Part shown: positions 1 to 14,100 of the stretch, one piece after another
Position numbering within the stretch: position 1 is the first letter of the stretch
How the letters are laid out: every line of letters starts with the position of its first letter
NCBI RefSeq assembly: GCF_024586455.1
Contig: NC_065923.1
Span: forward strand, 37,186,370-37,250,369
Direction of reading: 5' to 3'
DNA length: 64,000 nt
From: Bactrocera neohumeralis
Taxonomy: Eukaryota > Arthropoda > Insecta > Diptera > Tephritidae
The notes under the pieces: model-generated
Told to the model about the DNA's origin: nothing
The model's input: only the letters and a program-made list of their open reading frames with translations
Databases searched by the model: none
Program-made: the position numbers and the translations under genes

Positions 1-344
1 ACTAGTCCTCTCTACTATATTTCTGATATACAAAATGATCGATCAAATAAAGTCCATATATGGGGGCAACTTTTTAGTTAACCAGGTATCTGCGGAAAAT
101 TTGGCATTATATTTTTAAAATTGTTACAGTTTTTTTGGCAAAAACAACATATACACTTTCAGAGGGTATTATCCTCAATAATGTACTACAAAAGGGGAAA
201 ATTCTCAAGTTTGGCATTATGGGTTGTGTTTTGCCGGCTGGGCGATAGTTGGAAAACAGCTGATTTGATAGTTAAATTTTTATATTTAGTTAGCTTTTCA
301 ACATTTCATTAAACTATTTTTGCTAAGCTTGTATTTAAGTGAAA

Positions 345-1995
345 ATGGCTACAGATATATTATCGGTTTTGTCTGGTTCGCCAAACCAACTTATGTCATT
401 AAATAGCAAGCGATGGAATAGTTTGCGTCATATATTAGAACGACCGGGTCCGTTCTGCAAATCTGACTTCACCGCATCTGCCGAAAATTTAGAAGCTTTA
501 CAGACTGTGCTTAAGATTCTAGTCATCGGTAAATAAGAACTTATGTGTATATATGTACATATATATTTTTTAAGAAATATAAATCTTTGCATATATTTGT
601 AGGTGCCGGTGGCCTTGGGTGTGAATTATTAAAGGATCTTGCTATGATGGGTTTTGGCAATTTGCATGTCATTGATATGGACACAATTGAATTATCTAAT
701 TTGAATCGCCAATTCCTTTTCAGACGCAAAGACCTAGGATTATCGAAAGCAGAATGTGCTGCACGTTTTATAAATGAGCGTGTACCCACTTGTCATGTAA
801 CTTCACATTTTGCTAAAATTCAAGACTTTGATGAAAGTTTTTATTCACAATTTCACATTATTGTATGTGGATTAGATTCCATTGTTGCACGTCGTTGGAT
901 TAACGGTATGCTAATATCTATGCTTGATTACAATGAAGATGGTAGTGTTGATCCATCTACGATAATACCATTGATTGATGGTGGCACTGAAGGCTTTAAA
1001 GGAAATGCGCGTGTAATTTTACCTGGACTCACGTCATGTATTGAGTGTACTCTAGATTTGTTTCCACCACAAGTGACATATCCCTTGTGCACAATTGCTA
1101 ATACACCGCGTTTGCCAGAGCACTGCATAGAATATGTTAAAATAATTCAATGGGAGAAAGAGAATCCGTTTAGCGCGCCACTCGATGGTGATGATCCGCA
1201 ACATGTCGCATGGGTGTACGAACGTTCACTAGAGCGTGCCAATCAATATAATATTTCGGGAATTACCTATAGGTAAGTGAACGTCTTTATGAGATTAGCC
1301 CCAAACATTTATTTCTGTATGTTTTCCTTTTAAAAATATTGCTGTCATTGAAAGATTGGTGCAGGGCGTTATTAAAAACATCATTCCAGCTGTTGCAAGC
1401 ACCAACGCGGTTATTGCGGCTGCTTGTGCCACAGAGGTAAATGCAAAGCACTTCTTTACTTACCCATGAATTAATAATATTTATGTATTTTTCAAAAGGT
1501 TTTTAAATTGGGTACGAGCTGCTACGATAATATGAACAACTACATGAATTTTAATGACATTGAAGGCATTTACACTTACACTTACCCACCGGAAAAAAGT
1601 GATACATGTCTGGCTTGTAGCAACACACCACAGGATTTAAATGTCGATGATCCAAACACAACTACGCTCGATGATTTAATTAAAATACTCTGCGAAAGTC
1701 AGCGTTTTCAATTGAAGAGTCCAGGTTTGTGTTTAAAATAGTATACTTAAAATTTCCGATCTTAACGAAATTTTTATTATATCTAGGCTTAACCACAATT
1801 ATAGATGGTAAAAACAAAACGCTGTACATGTCAGCAGTTAAAAGTATAGAGCAACAAACACGTGCTAATCTCACGATGTCTCTGGCTGAGTTGGGGCTTT
1901 ATGATGGAGCAAGCATTATGGTCAGTGATGTCAATATGCCCACCACAATAACATTAATATTAAAATACCATCCCAATGAAGTGGAAATGAAATGA
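345..1995 (+). CDS. Uba3: NEDD8-activating enzyme E1 catalytic subunit (UBA3)
   Basis: Adenylates NEDD8 and passes it as a thioester to the E2 UBC12, working as a heterodimer with APP-BP1/NAE1; the pathway activates cullin-RING ligases. Five exons join in frame with GT-AG introns: 345-528, 603-1272, 1355-1436, 1499-1724, 1787-1995, giving 456 aa, the usual family length. The ThiF-type fold starts with nucleotide-binding GAGGLG (about residues 62-67). The catalytic cysteine lies in YPLCTIANTPRLPEHC (Cys224). Two CxxC pairs, CIEC (207/210) and CLAC (349/352), match the structural zinc site. Exon 5 encodes the ubiquitin-fold domain that recruits the E2. The start is the ATG at 345; an upstream in-frame GTG at 339 is ignored. 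It converges on Cep290, with 137 bp between stop codons. Everything looks intact. Confidence 0.95.
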
Positions 1996-2107
1996 GTAAT
2001 TTGTTTCTTATATGGAAATACATGATTTTATATTATCGTCTTTTCGAAACTACAATTCCAATAATTTATAAAGCATTTGGAACTAATTCAATAACTTAAT
2101 ACTATGA

Positions 2108-2113
2108 TTTATT
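2108..2113 (-). terminator. Polyadenylation signal for Cep290
   Basis: AATAAA on the minus strand, about 20 bases past the Cep290 stop codon. It also lies 113 bases past the Uba3 stop on the other strand, so the two 3' untranslated regions probably overlap. No canonical AATAAA for Uba3 is visible on the plus strand nearby. Confidence 0.6.
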
Positions 2114-2132
2114 GTAAAGTGGAACTGTATAA

Positions 2133-5100
2133 TTATTCACTTATCTCATCTATAACTGGTACATTTTGAAGTTCAGAACATTTACGCTTCCACATTAACA
2201 ATTGCTCCTTGAGCACCTTTTCCTTGGCTGCGGCACGTGTGAGTAGAACTTTCGCTTTTTGTAAAAGTTGTGTTTTTTTGCTAAGTTGCTCCTTTATGAA
2301 AGCCAGTTCGTCACTAGTCTGCGCCATATTCGGTGCCTTGCTACAAATTTTGCATTTCGCCTTCCTATTCAACTCGTCTTGTAAACCTGCTACTTTATCC
2401 AGCGATTCCGAGTACAGTTTTTGTAATCGACTCAAGTCGGCATTGGCAGTTTCGTTTGTATTCTGAAAAGGAAGGAAAGGACAAATCGTATATGTTCGAC
2501 AAGGCAAATAAGCCTTAAAAAAATAATGGAATTAAATCTGTAATTTGAAATATTTTTTTTTTGCAATGCCAAAATAGAGGGTACACTGGCATTTTTCGCT
2601 CTCGCCTTCACATTGAGTTTTCAGATTAGGATGCACTTCGAATAGGTTACCGTTTAGCTGTGTGTTGTGATTGTAGCTTCTCGATGTAGTACCTTCCCTG
2701 TGCTAGTTGACGGGCGTGCTTTGCTGTACAGAGGCGGCCGCGTATCTTCGCTACAACAAGATTTTGGTCCCAGTCGATGTTAGGTCCTCGGAGTGTACGC
2801 ACGTCAAGGACACCGTAGACGTGTTGTCCATCTATCACAACTTGATCGATCTGGCTACGAACTTTCGATCCGGAAACAGTCATGTAGCTTGACCAATTGT
2901 CTTGTGCTTAAATCTATGGTACAAACAACCATATTTCGGGTCCCTGCGAAAGCGATTGGTCTCAACCTATTTGGAGGATTTTTCAACTGTTGTACCAAAG
3001 CTGCCTTTCTTGACCACCCTGGCGTTAAAAGCACAATATTTATATCGTGGTGAGACCAGTAGTCATAAGCGTGCTCCAGCCGCTCATAAGAAGCTTGTTT
3101 GGCTATATTGTCTTTCTCTTCCGTCGGGAAATGGTTACAAATCAGTGCTATGTTAAAAAAAAACTTTTCTCTGATGTTGAGTTTGGCTAAACGCTCATCA
3201 ATTGGAGTGAATGCCAGAATATGACGACGGAGTCTTTCTCCCATCACGAATCCCTTAAACCACCAGACGCTGCAATTAGACTTCAGCGACCCTAAAACCG
3301 AATATTTCGGAGTGGCTCCGCTGAAGCTTCCTTTCTTTTAGCAGTGACCCCAGGCTCCACACGGGTTGGTTATAGCATCTTACATAAGAGTTGGAAACGG
3401 TGCGTGGCGAGGATGCAGAGTAGGAATTCAACCTTTCTTATGATAGTGTGAAAATAGGCGAAATCAGACCGGACCAAAACTTTTCCAAATTGAAACGAAA
3501 CTGTTCAAGCCCTTAGGTACCGGATATGTGTACACCAGTGCCTATTGATAACCAAAACTATCGACCAATACATATATGTATAATTGAATTCGGAGAGAAT
3601 CTTTTCCTGATAATAGTTAGTCTGTGTGTCAAAAAAGAGTTGAATGTTGAATGAGGTCAATACTTCCCAAAGATTTTCGTATTTCCGGGTGAGCTTATAC
3701 CACCTACATAATTGGCTAATATGTGAGTTATCTCAATGAAAATGGTAGAGCGTGTTTTACTAATGACAGATGTTGTTGTTGTTGTTTGTGTAGATACAGA
3801 AAAAATACCTGAAATAATTTAGAGGAATGGTGTCGAGTTGACAGTCCTATGTCGCATAATAACACGGGTTCGTTCCACTTATTTAAACTCGACTGTCGTG
3901 GGAACGTTACTAACCGACGCATATTTATTGATTTACTAAATTTACTTTATACTCACTCTTGATTCGCACGATCGTCGTCCATCTTTCAAGAATTTATTTT
4001 CGGCGCGTAGCTTCTCCACAATACCGCGTAATGAAAGGATGGTTTGCTCCGCTGATTGACCCAACTGAGTGTTCACTTTGATACCCGAACACTTGCATAA
4101 TTCTCGTCGTGCCTCAGATTGCGCCATTTCCTCTTTTAAAGCAATTATATAACTGTGAAAGATTAACAAGTAAACCGGATTTCTCTAAGTTATACACGCT
4201 TAAAGCACACTTACTCTTCCAGGTATTTGATGCGTTTTTGCAAACGCTCTGTGCCATCGCCTTGCCGTAAGAGATCGTTGTCAAGTTGCAACTGCAGATT
4301 TTTCGCCTCCAAACGTATATTCTGCGCTTCAATCTCTGACAATTTTTCCTGTAACTTCTCCATTTCGGTTGTCAGCGCGTTGCTGCCTTTGCCCTCCAGC
4401 TCCATAGCAAGAATTTTGCGCTGTTGCAATTCGATCCGGGCCTTAAGTGCCTCCATCAGCTCCGCATGCGGTTGATTTTTTTCCGTCGAAGTGTACGCGT
4501 TAACATCACGGCTAGCAGAAGCGTAGAAATGCGCGTCAATATGCTTATGGCGGTTGAGCGCGCTATGCACCGGAGAACTGCATTCGCTGCTTGCGCCAGT
4601 GTATGTTTCCGGACTCTCTGATGGCGTGTACTTGCAGCCACCATGTTGCAGATTCGGACAAGAGGGTGTGCGACAGCATTTCATAGCTTGTATTCCTGCA
4701 CTTTGATTTACTCTGCCGTGTCTTACGTCGTGTGTTTGCTTCTCCTTCTCCAAGCGGGCGATCATGTTCCGTGCCGACTGCAATAGCGCACGTGTTTTTT
4801 CCAAAGCGGTTTCCGTCTCTTCGTATTTAGCTTTGAATTTCTCAGCATTCTGCTGCCAACGTTTCTGTTTTTCCCACAAACCTACTTCGGAGGCACTCTT
4901 CGCACGTTTTGCTTCGAGTACGATCTGTTGGCGTTGTATTTGTGCGCGGGCATCTTCCAGATCCAGTTCGAGTGTTTGTATCCTTTTCTGCAGGTTCTCT
5001 GTTTTGACTCGTGCATTTAGTTCGGTTTTAATTGAGACCACCGGACGTTTTATGAGCTGGTTACGAAGCGACTGATTCTGTTCTCGTGCTTGCTTCTCCC

Positions 5101-8100
5101 TCTGTGTCAGGTTGGTGATTTGTCGTCGCAGTGCTTCGACTTGCGTATGGTAAATTTTGTTTGTTGCTTCGGTGCGCGTCAGATCGGCATGCAGTTTTGC
5201 GATCTGGTCAGCCGAATAGCTGGAGGAATCTTTAATAAAGCGTTTTTGGTCATCCTAAGAGGGAAGACAGTGTTGTTCAATAGTGAAATTTATACAATTA
5301 GGTTGATTACATGAAAATTATTAAGTGTCTCCGTCAGATCGTTGATGTGTTTGTCCTTCTCCTCCAGTAGCGTTCGCATTTGCTCCAGTTCTGGATTCAC
5401 AGAACACTCTAATGATTTTTCACGCTCTTCATAAAGGCTCACTCTACAATAAATACTTTTCTCTGTAAATATCAAAGCGTATCTATAAACATTTGTTGAA
5501 CTTACTTCTCTTTTAGTAGTGTTAGTTCATCATCCTTAACTAAAAGCGCTTTCTCCCAATAGCTGGCTTTCTCTTTCAGTTCTTTTATTTGCTTGAGCAA
5601 CGTTGTTGTCTCTTTTAGTGACTCTGTGTCCTGCTTCTCCAACTGCTCGGTATTCCCTTCTGTTGTGGTTTCTGGTTCTCGTTCATTTTGTGCATCCGCT
5701 ATTACCGCTACAGGCTCTTGTTGGAACATCTCTTCAATTTTCTCATCGGTCAACTCATTTAAACTGTTATCACCGCTATCGTCGCCACCACCACCGGCTG
5801 CGCCTGTAGCCACATCCAATTTCTCAGCAGAATTTCTTCGTACGCTTGCTACTTCCAGCTTTGTCTTCAATTCGAGTATTTCGGTGTCTTTCGTCTTGAT
5901 GTTGAAGTTCAAATTCGCGACCGTGTTCTTGAGTTCCTCAATGTCATTGTTGAGTTTCGCGGTGGTAATTTGAACTTGTTCACGTTCTGTTTGTAAGAGC
6001 TCTTGATATTTGCTAATAGCTTTGTCTTTTTCACCGAGCAATGTATGGAATGAGAATATGGTTTTCTGTGAATTGAATTTCAAATTAATACAAAAAATTA
6101 TAATGTAGGGGACCGTACATGTAAAATTAATATACTCACTTCAATGATATCGCTCTTCGAGTCGGCGGCCGTTTCAGCAGCTGCTTTGGGTTCGGCTTCG
6201 TGCTGTTTTGAAGAATTAGAAATGTCCAGCTTAGCCTGGAGCTCTTCAATGCGTTTATTAGCTAACGACAGTCTGGAAATCGGGAAAAAATGTAATAACT
6301 TTACCTGCAATATTTGTTGTTATAAACAGGCTGTTTCGATGGCTTCGGACCAAAGCGAGAGGGGTGCTAAGTAAGGTGGTTTTGCGTGGCATTCAAAGTG
6401 ATAGTTATTGTTATGCGGGGAGTCTTTGCACTCAAAACATAAGTATGTTTAGTATGTCGGAATCTGTTGTGGATAGATATGAGTTAAACCTGCGACAACC
6501 AGTACAATTCCACCACAACCGCTTGAACGTTACCGGAATTGGTCCAGATTTTATTCGGCCAAGGACTTTTATTTTGAAGATCTAACCCCGTTTGGATTGG
6601 TAAGTTAAAGGCTTTGATTGTATCACTGACTGCAGACAGGTCCATTAACATTGCTTTGTTTCAACTCACGGCTGAACTCCAGAATTCACTGGAAAATGCC
6701 AAGGTTGCTAAATGCGCCTTTCTTGACATCGAAGGTGCTTTTGATAATGCGTCCTACGCAAGTGTGATCAAAGCACTGCAGAAAAAGAACGTGTCGGCAG
6801 CAGTATGCAGCTGGATAGACGCTTTACTGCGTACTAGAGGTACTATGTAAGATTCGCCTTGGCACTACTAGGGGCTGCCTCTGCTATGGAGCCTAGTAGT
6901 AGATGAGCTTCTTGAGGTGCTCACTACCAATGGGATTCCACGCCAGGGGTACGCTGGTGACATTGTCATAATGGTGGAGGCAAATTTGGGAACACTTTAC
7001 GGCTTAAGTCTAGCAAAGAGATGGTGCAACACGGTGGGGTAAAATATCAACCTGGCAAAAGAAACCGTTGTCCCTTTTACTAAACGAAGATCTCTTCCAG
7101 GCTTGAGGCCTCTAACACTTGGTGGTAGCAAGTTGGAGGTGTCTAAAAAGGTCAAATTACTTGGTCTCACATTAGACTCAACCTTGCCATGATTGTAAGG
7201 CCTATTTTCACTTACGGCATCTAAGTCCTCTTAACAAATGAAGGCCCTAAGTGGAAGACACACCACTGGTCCTTCTTCCAAGGTACGGCATTACAAAGGA
7301 GATCAACTTTACAAAGAATTTTAGAGTTACTCTCGGCAGTAAGGCGGAGTGGAATGACTCCAATCTGGACATACTGCTGATGGGCAGCTCTATCCAGTGG
7401 TACACTGACGGCTCGAAAACATCGGAACGCATACAAAACCATCCAAGCATATTTCAAGCAGAAGTCTGTGCTCTAAGTCAGTGTGCAGAACTCAATCTCT
7501 ATCGCAACTATCGCAACCAGTGTTTCGATATAAAGGCGATCTCAGCGTGATAAATCGCTTTCAGTAGTGTATAGGAATGTTAAACGCATATCTCAAGCGT
7601 ATGAGGTTAAACTCTGCTACTTGGCTTGGGATTGTTCAGGATGTTGGACCTTAGTGACCATATGTGGTACAGAGGTGGGCACAATAGATCGCAGTGGAAA
7701 AACTTAATTTTACTATCTATCTATATAACAGACTATCTTGTCAGTTTTGGTCTCCGAAGGTGTTTTAACTCAATCTTTCTCTTGACTATTTGATAATCAG
7801 AATGTACGTGGATCAAAATTGTGAGTGCAGCTCTTGTTTAGAGTAATTACCGTTAGTAGATTGTATGAAACTTTTAGAAAAATTTTCGAATGCATTTCGG
7901 AAGTATGGACTATCTTATGGGATAACTGAGGAATTTTTTTATTACTCGACTCCGCGAAAACAACTGACAAACGAGCAGGTATTTGGCTTTCTACATGCCT
8001 AAAACCCACTTAAAGTTTTTTGATTTGCATTTGCCTTTCAAACGAAAATCTACAATCATTCGGAGTTATATCTTTTAGGAATTAAATATAAAAGTTGAGG

Positions 8101-11100
8101 AAAGCCTTATAAACTAGAAACTTACGCATTTTTGCATTCGTTAAGATCAACATCTCGTCTGTTCATTTGTTCCTGCATTTCCATAATTCGTTTTTGAAGC
8201 TCCTTGCTTGAGCTTTCATCCTGAGGTTTTAATGGTTCAACGGTCATTGAAGTTTCAGTTTGCACACTTTGACATTCCATCTTTCCAAAAGGCGTTTGTG
8301 CTATGGCGTCGCTGGTTTCTTTACTCGCCACTTTGACGACAGGTGTTTTATTTTTATCCTCGATAGCAGTCTCTTGAGGTACTGGCTCACTCGTACTAGC
8401 TATTACATTAGTATCTTCTCTGTCTCTGGATGTAATTTTTTCCGACGTTTCATGGTCTTTCTCACTAGTTTCAACCGAACTTGCAGGCGGGTTTGCCACA
8501 GAGGTTTGCGTTGTGACATCTACCCTTTGTATGCGTCTTATAGGTGAGCCGATTGGTGAGAGATTTTTATCTAACATTACCGTGGTTGTTTGCCTTCTAA
8601 CGGTCTTTGGAGTTGGGCTAGTCGATATTTTACGTTCAGCTGGTACTGGGGTTTCAGTATTGGTAGCTACATTTTTCTGCGTTGAAATTTTTCCATCAAC
8701 TTCTTTGATATCCTCAACAGCAGGTTCCACTGCACTGGTGTCCTTTTCATCTATGCCGAAAAGCGCTGAAATTGTTTGCCAGTGCTCCGTTTCTCTCGCT
8801 GACCTTAAGCGTTGCTCCAGCAGCTCCTCTTGCAGGGATTCGTGCCTCTTTTGCAGATCGTTTAGGCTTCCTTCCAGGATCTTGCACTGTGTTTCTGCCT
8901 TAATGATCTGAAGATTTTTTATTTCATTTAATAAATATCTTTATATTATTTTCTTTTCATATCATACCTTAATTAAATTCTGTGACTCATCTGCGACTCC
9001 ACTCTCGGTTTTTAACTTACTAATAACTGCATTTTTAACATATTCGATTAGCTCACTGTCTTTACTCTTTTCTGCCTTTCGAAGAGACATCTTTACAAAT
9101 TTGGTATATGCGAATATATAGTTAGTCAGGAAGATAAGTGGTGTAAATTTGGCATATTTCTCTCGGAGAGCGTAAAGTGACTTTTGAAGAAATCTAGTAA
9201 ATTGTTAATTATATTAAAACTGGTTCTGAAGCTTATTTAAAAAATCTTACCTAATTTTAACCTCCTTGTTATGAGTTTCAATTTGAAACCGTTCGAATAT
9301 TTCGACAGACTTTTGCTCCTTTGCGATGCTATCACGCTCTAATAGAGCGCACTTCTGTTTAAGTTGATCAAAGTCAAAGTGCAAATTCGATAATTCCTGT
9401 TTGGCTTTAAGAGAAAAAAAGAAGAAATAACGCTTTTATATAAACTTAGTTTTTGGTCAAAACGGTAACATTCTTAAATAGGATAATCTGCATGAAAACA
9501 GATAAGGCTTGAAAATTCGATCGAAGCCTAAGACCTAGATATTTTCAACAGAGAAGATATCCTCTTATGTTTCGAGTTTCTCCATTGGGAATCTTGAATT
9601 TATAGAGTTTGCAAAAATTTAGGCGAAGTAAATACTGCTTGCCCGACGATTGGAATTTAAGTGTGCTCTGCCCAATCCACAAAACTACCGTGGGACAAGC
9701 CTCCTCAACATCGGATATAAGGTTCTATTGAGCGTACTGTGTGGAAGACTAAAGCCCACCGTCAACAAACTGATTGGACCTTATCAGCGTGGCTTTCGTG
9801 TGCCTGGAAAATCAACAACTGCCCAGATATGGATCATGCGCCAAATCTTGGAAAAGATCGTCGCTATGTCAGAATTTGGTATCCACGCAAAACTAATACG
9901 GCTGTGTAAGTTGACGTTGAGCAACACCAAAAGCTCCGTTAGGATCGGGCAGGACGTCTCCGAGACGTTCGATAGCAAACGAGGTTTCAGACAAGACGAC
10001 TTCCTATCGCGCGACTTCTTCAATCTACTGTTGGAGAAAATACTACAAACTGCAGAGCTTACCGTACCGTTAGTTCTGCTTTTTCTGAACTGAATAAGGA
10101 AGCGAAGCAAATGTGTCTGGTAGTAAACGAGGGAAAGGTGAAATATCTACAGTTATAAAACTCGCAACAACATCTGATGAGTCGGCGTCACGAGTTTTCG
10201 AGGGAAAGGTTCTGCGGAAGATTTATGCTCTTTTGTGCATTGACAACGGCGAACATTGCATTCGAAGGAACGATGACCTGCACGAGTTATACGAGGACAT
10301 TGACATAGTTCATTGAATTAAGCGTCAGCGACTACGCTGGCTTGGTCATGTCATCCGGATCGATGAAAATGCTTCAGCTCTGAGAGTATTCGACACAGTC
10401 GCTCGCCGGGAGAAGCAGAGTAGGAGAAAGACCTCCATTTCTCAGACCATTTGGAGAAGAATCTAGCTACACTTGGAGTCTCTAATTGGCGTCAAACAGC
10501 AAAAAGGAAGAACGACTGGCGCGCTGTTGTAAACTCGGTTAAAACCGCGTAAGTGGTGTCTACGCCAATAAAGAAAAAGAAGAAATACTGGGCTCGGACG
10601 ATATATAGCTATAAATGTCTTAGGGTTTTCAATTGAATTTGCATCCTCCGCAGAGTCCTCCTCTGGAACGTCTGCCCATGCACTCATGCTCTTGGATATT
10701 GTAAATAACAAATTTGTATCAAGTGATCCAAATATAGAAGAACTGATGACATGATTGTGAAATAATCATACTTACCTCCGTCGAGTTCTCGTTGCATTTT
10801 CGCCATTAGTAGCTTTTCTTCTGTGTTGCTCTGTAGGTCGGCGACTAGATGTCGTAGGTTAACGTGGTTGTCTGTAATCTCATTCAATAACTTTTGCTGT
10901 GACTGAATTTGACACTGTGCAATCTCTAGTAAACTCTCTAGCTGTGCTGACTTTCGCAGCGATTCCTCGCGCTGCTGCTGTGCTTCTTTCAGCGACAATT
11001 GTAAACCTCGATATTCCTCGATGGTTAAATAGTCCAACTGTAGGTTTTCATTAATAATGCCATAATCGGAGCATATATCTGGTATTCGAAGTTCGTCACT

Positions 11101-14100
11101 TAATTTGCCGGCAAAAAGCTGTTCAACGATAAACGCAAGTTGTGCTCTTAGCTTCGTATTGTCCGCTTGCACTTGTAAGTAGTCTTCCTTGCTGTAATTT
11201 CCGGCATTCATTAGTTGTGCGCGTTCTACTTCGAGAGAAGTCAAATTGTCTTTTAGCGCATTCAGCTCCTTTTGCAAAGTTACCACCTGTTCGATATTAC
11301 GCAATTCATTTTGTTTGGCTTCGCTGAGCGTGTTATCATATTCCTCACGCATGAAAGCGTAAGAAGATTTTTCTTTATTGAGATCTAGTTGTGCGCTGAT
11401 AATTTGTTCACTCAGTTCAGCCAAACGCTGTATCACTTCGTTGTCACTTGCTTTCATTTGCTGTTGCAGATCCTCGAACCTCCGGCGGTAGATTTTCAAT
11501 TCGGATATTTGTACTTCGAGATCACGTGTTTCGGTTACACAAACCGTTGATTCTCCATCTATTATTGGTAGTTTTTTCTGTATGATATTCTTGTTCGGCG
11601 TAGTTGGGCGTGTGGAAGAGTCCATAAGATTGGGTAAATTGAAGGTTAAATCTTCTTCGTAGCCATTGCGTTGCTCGCTACCTTCACGCATACTTTCCAC
11701 AGAGCTAAGTTCGTCACTCTCTTCGGCAGCTGGACTTTGTGTTTGTGGTTGCTCCTGTATAAGCGTACGTAAAGCCTCTTCACGTGCCTTCAAAGCTTGC
11801 AATTCATTTTGTAGTCGTTTCGGAGTATTTGGCACCGAGCTAGTGCGCAAAGCCTCGAGCAGTCGGTAGAGCATTTCCGTGTCGATGGTGATGTGGTCGG
11901 AGGAAGCTAAAAATATTAAGATTTTTGAGATATTCGTTGAAAAATACAATAATTGTACCATCATATTCCCGAAGTTTCTCTAGAATCTCCATCATGCCCG
12001 CGCGTAATGTGTCATTTTCATCAAGTACATCCTGGTATTTCAGCTGACTGGTGGCTATAACCTGATTGGTTTCATCTGGTATCTATTGGATGAATATTTT
12101 CTTTATTTGAAAGTTAAGCGCTAAAGTTATTTAGGGACTCACATCGAGCGACAATTTGCAGTTCGTACAGAATTTAACCTGCTCATTGTTCTCGCCATTG
12201 TTTGCATTTATACTGTCTGTAACTTCGCCGACTTCGCTGGGAATGTGCAGGCTGTCCAATGTCGCCCTATCTTCTTCGACCGTAGCTGGAGCGGGTTTTT
12301 GTAGTTGCTTCTGTAACTCCAACAACTCCTTCCTGCCGTTAAAAGTGTAAATAAAAATAGCAAGTGCTTTCCAAAGAACGACATTTCTTACCTCAAATCA
12401 CTCTTGTCTAACTTTAGCTGAAGTCGCATTTCCTCCGAGGCGCGCAGCTTCAAAGTCAACCTTTCGATCATTTTTTCTTTGTTGCGCTCTTTTGCTACCA
12501 AGTTTTTCGCTGATATAATCATATCATCGGGTATGTTCAAACGTCTACGTAATATGCCATTTTCATGTGCTATTTCATGCATCGAATTGAGTTCCATAAT
12601 CAGCGCGCGTATTTGCTTGTCTCGTGAGATTACCTTTTGCTCCAGTGCGGTGCACTTACGTAACGCCTTTACTAGTCCATCCTCACCGCGTTGATAGGCA
12701 TCCAGTGCTGAAATCGCTTGCAGAGCTTGCTTGGATTTAAGCGCATTATCTTCCTCACTGCGCTCCAACATTTCGGAGAGTTCGCGACAACGTTCATTTG
12801 CTGCCTGCAGAGATTCCTCAATTGTCTTGCAACAAGCACGACTTTTATTAGGATTTCGTGCTTCCTCCTTTTCAGCGGACAGTTGGTTCATTAGTCTGGT
12901 GGAAGACATCATTTCTTCGGCCAAATATTTAATCTTGGCCTCAAGCGACTCGATGTGTTTATCGCGTGATTCGAGGGCCTGTAAGAGAACGGGTTTAAAG
13001 TCATAACGGACGTGGACAGTACCACATTGTCTTTCAACAAAGAAATCAAACCTAATTTCAATGAATTCTGAAATGAAGTTGAATGGCTTAAAAGCCTTAA
13101 GTTGTCACGATCAGCTGGTTTCTACCGCTAAAGAGGGAGAAAGTACGTGAAGTAAAAATGCTCAAAAAGTAACGTAGATATCGCATGACTTGCAGTTTCG
13201 TTAGAAAGAACTGATTGATAGCTTTTGCACTCACCAAATGGATTGAAGCAACTGATTATACACCAAACCGTTATGCTACTTACATGTAAAAGTTTCGTGG
13301 TTTCCTCATCATCATCGCTGTTAACGTTATTTTTTCCCAAATCATCCTTGCCTGCATGCGTTGTATGCTCTGAGAGACTCGTCGCCTCTCCGACTTTTTC
13401 CAGACGCGCACGCAACTTTTTCATTTCCTTTTCCTTTGCATCCAGCATATTTTTCCAAGATTGCGCTTTTATTTCTAATTTTTCAATGAAAGCCTTCAAA
13501 TCGTGTTCGCTTTTCTCACGTTCCTCCTCAAGATAAGTAATATTGCCTTCTAAGCGGGTAATTTCAATATTCAGTTCGTTGACGGTTTCTTTTAACGCCT
13601 TCCGTTCGCTGTCGACGAGCGTTACATCGGCGCTAAGTTGTAGCAGCTTCGTTTTGTTCTGTTGCAATTCGGTTTCACATTCGATGATGGTTTTTGTCTG
13701 TGCGATATTTTGATTTTGAAGCGCCTGCAAGTTTGCGTTAATAAAAACAATTTCTATACAATGTATACTATATTGAAATCGTCAAACCTCTATTTCGCGT
13801 AGTAAACGTTTTATGTGCTTATTTTTTGAATTGATATTTCGTAGTAGATCCTCTTGTTTGTCCAACTCTGACAGTGGATCGGAAGAGTCCTTATCGCTAA
13901 CCTCTGTGGCCGCAGTTTGTGCGGCCTCTTGTAGACGTTTTTGAAGTTGAAAAATATCCTCAGTGAGCTACTCAAAGATATGATTAAATTTTTAAGACTT
14001 TATTTGTTTTAACTTTGCGCTTAACCGCCATTTAATACCTCCTTAACTTTGGCTTTCAGTTCTGACTTTTCATCATCCAGTCTTTCCAACATAACCTTAA

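Noticed and set aside
4764..5075. 103-codon plus ORF and several other plus ORFs between 2200 and 14600
   Set aside because: Antisense shadows of Cep290 coiled-coil exons, typically rich in Ser, Cys and Phe.
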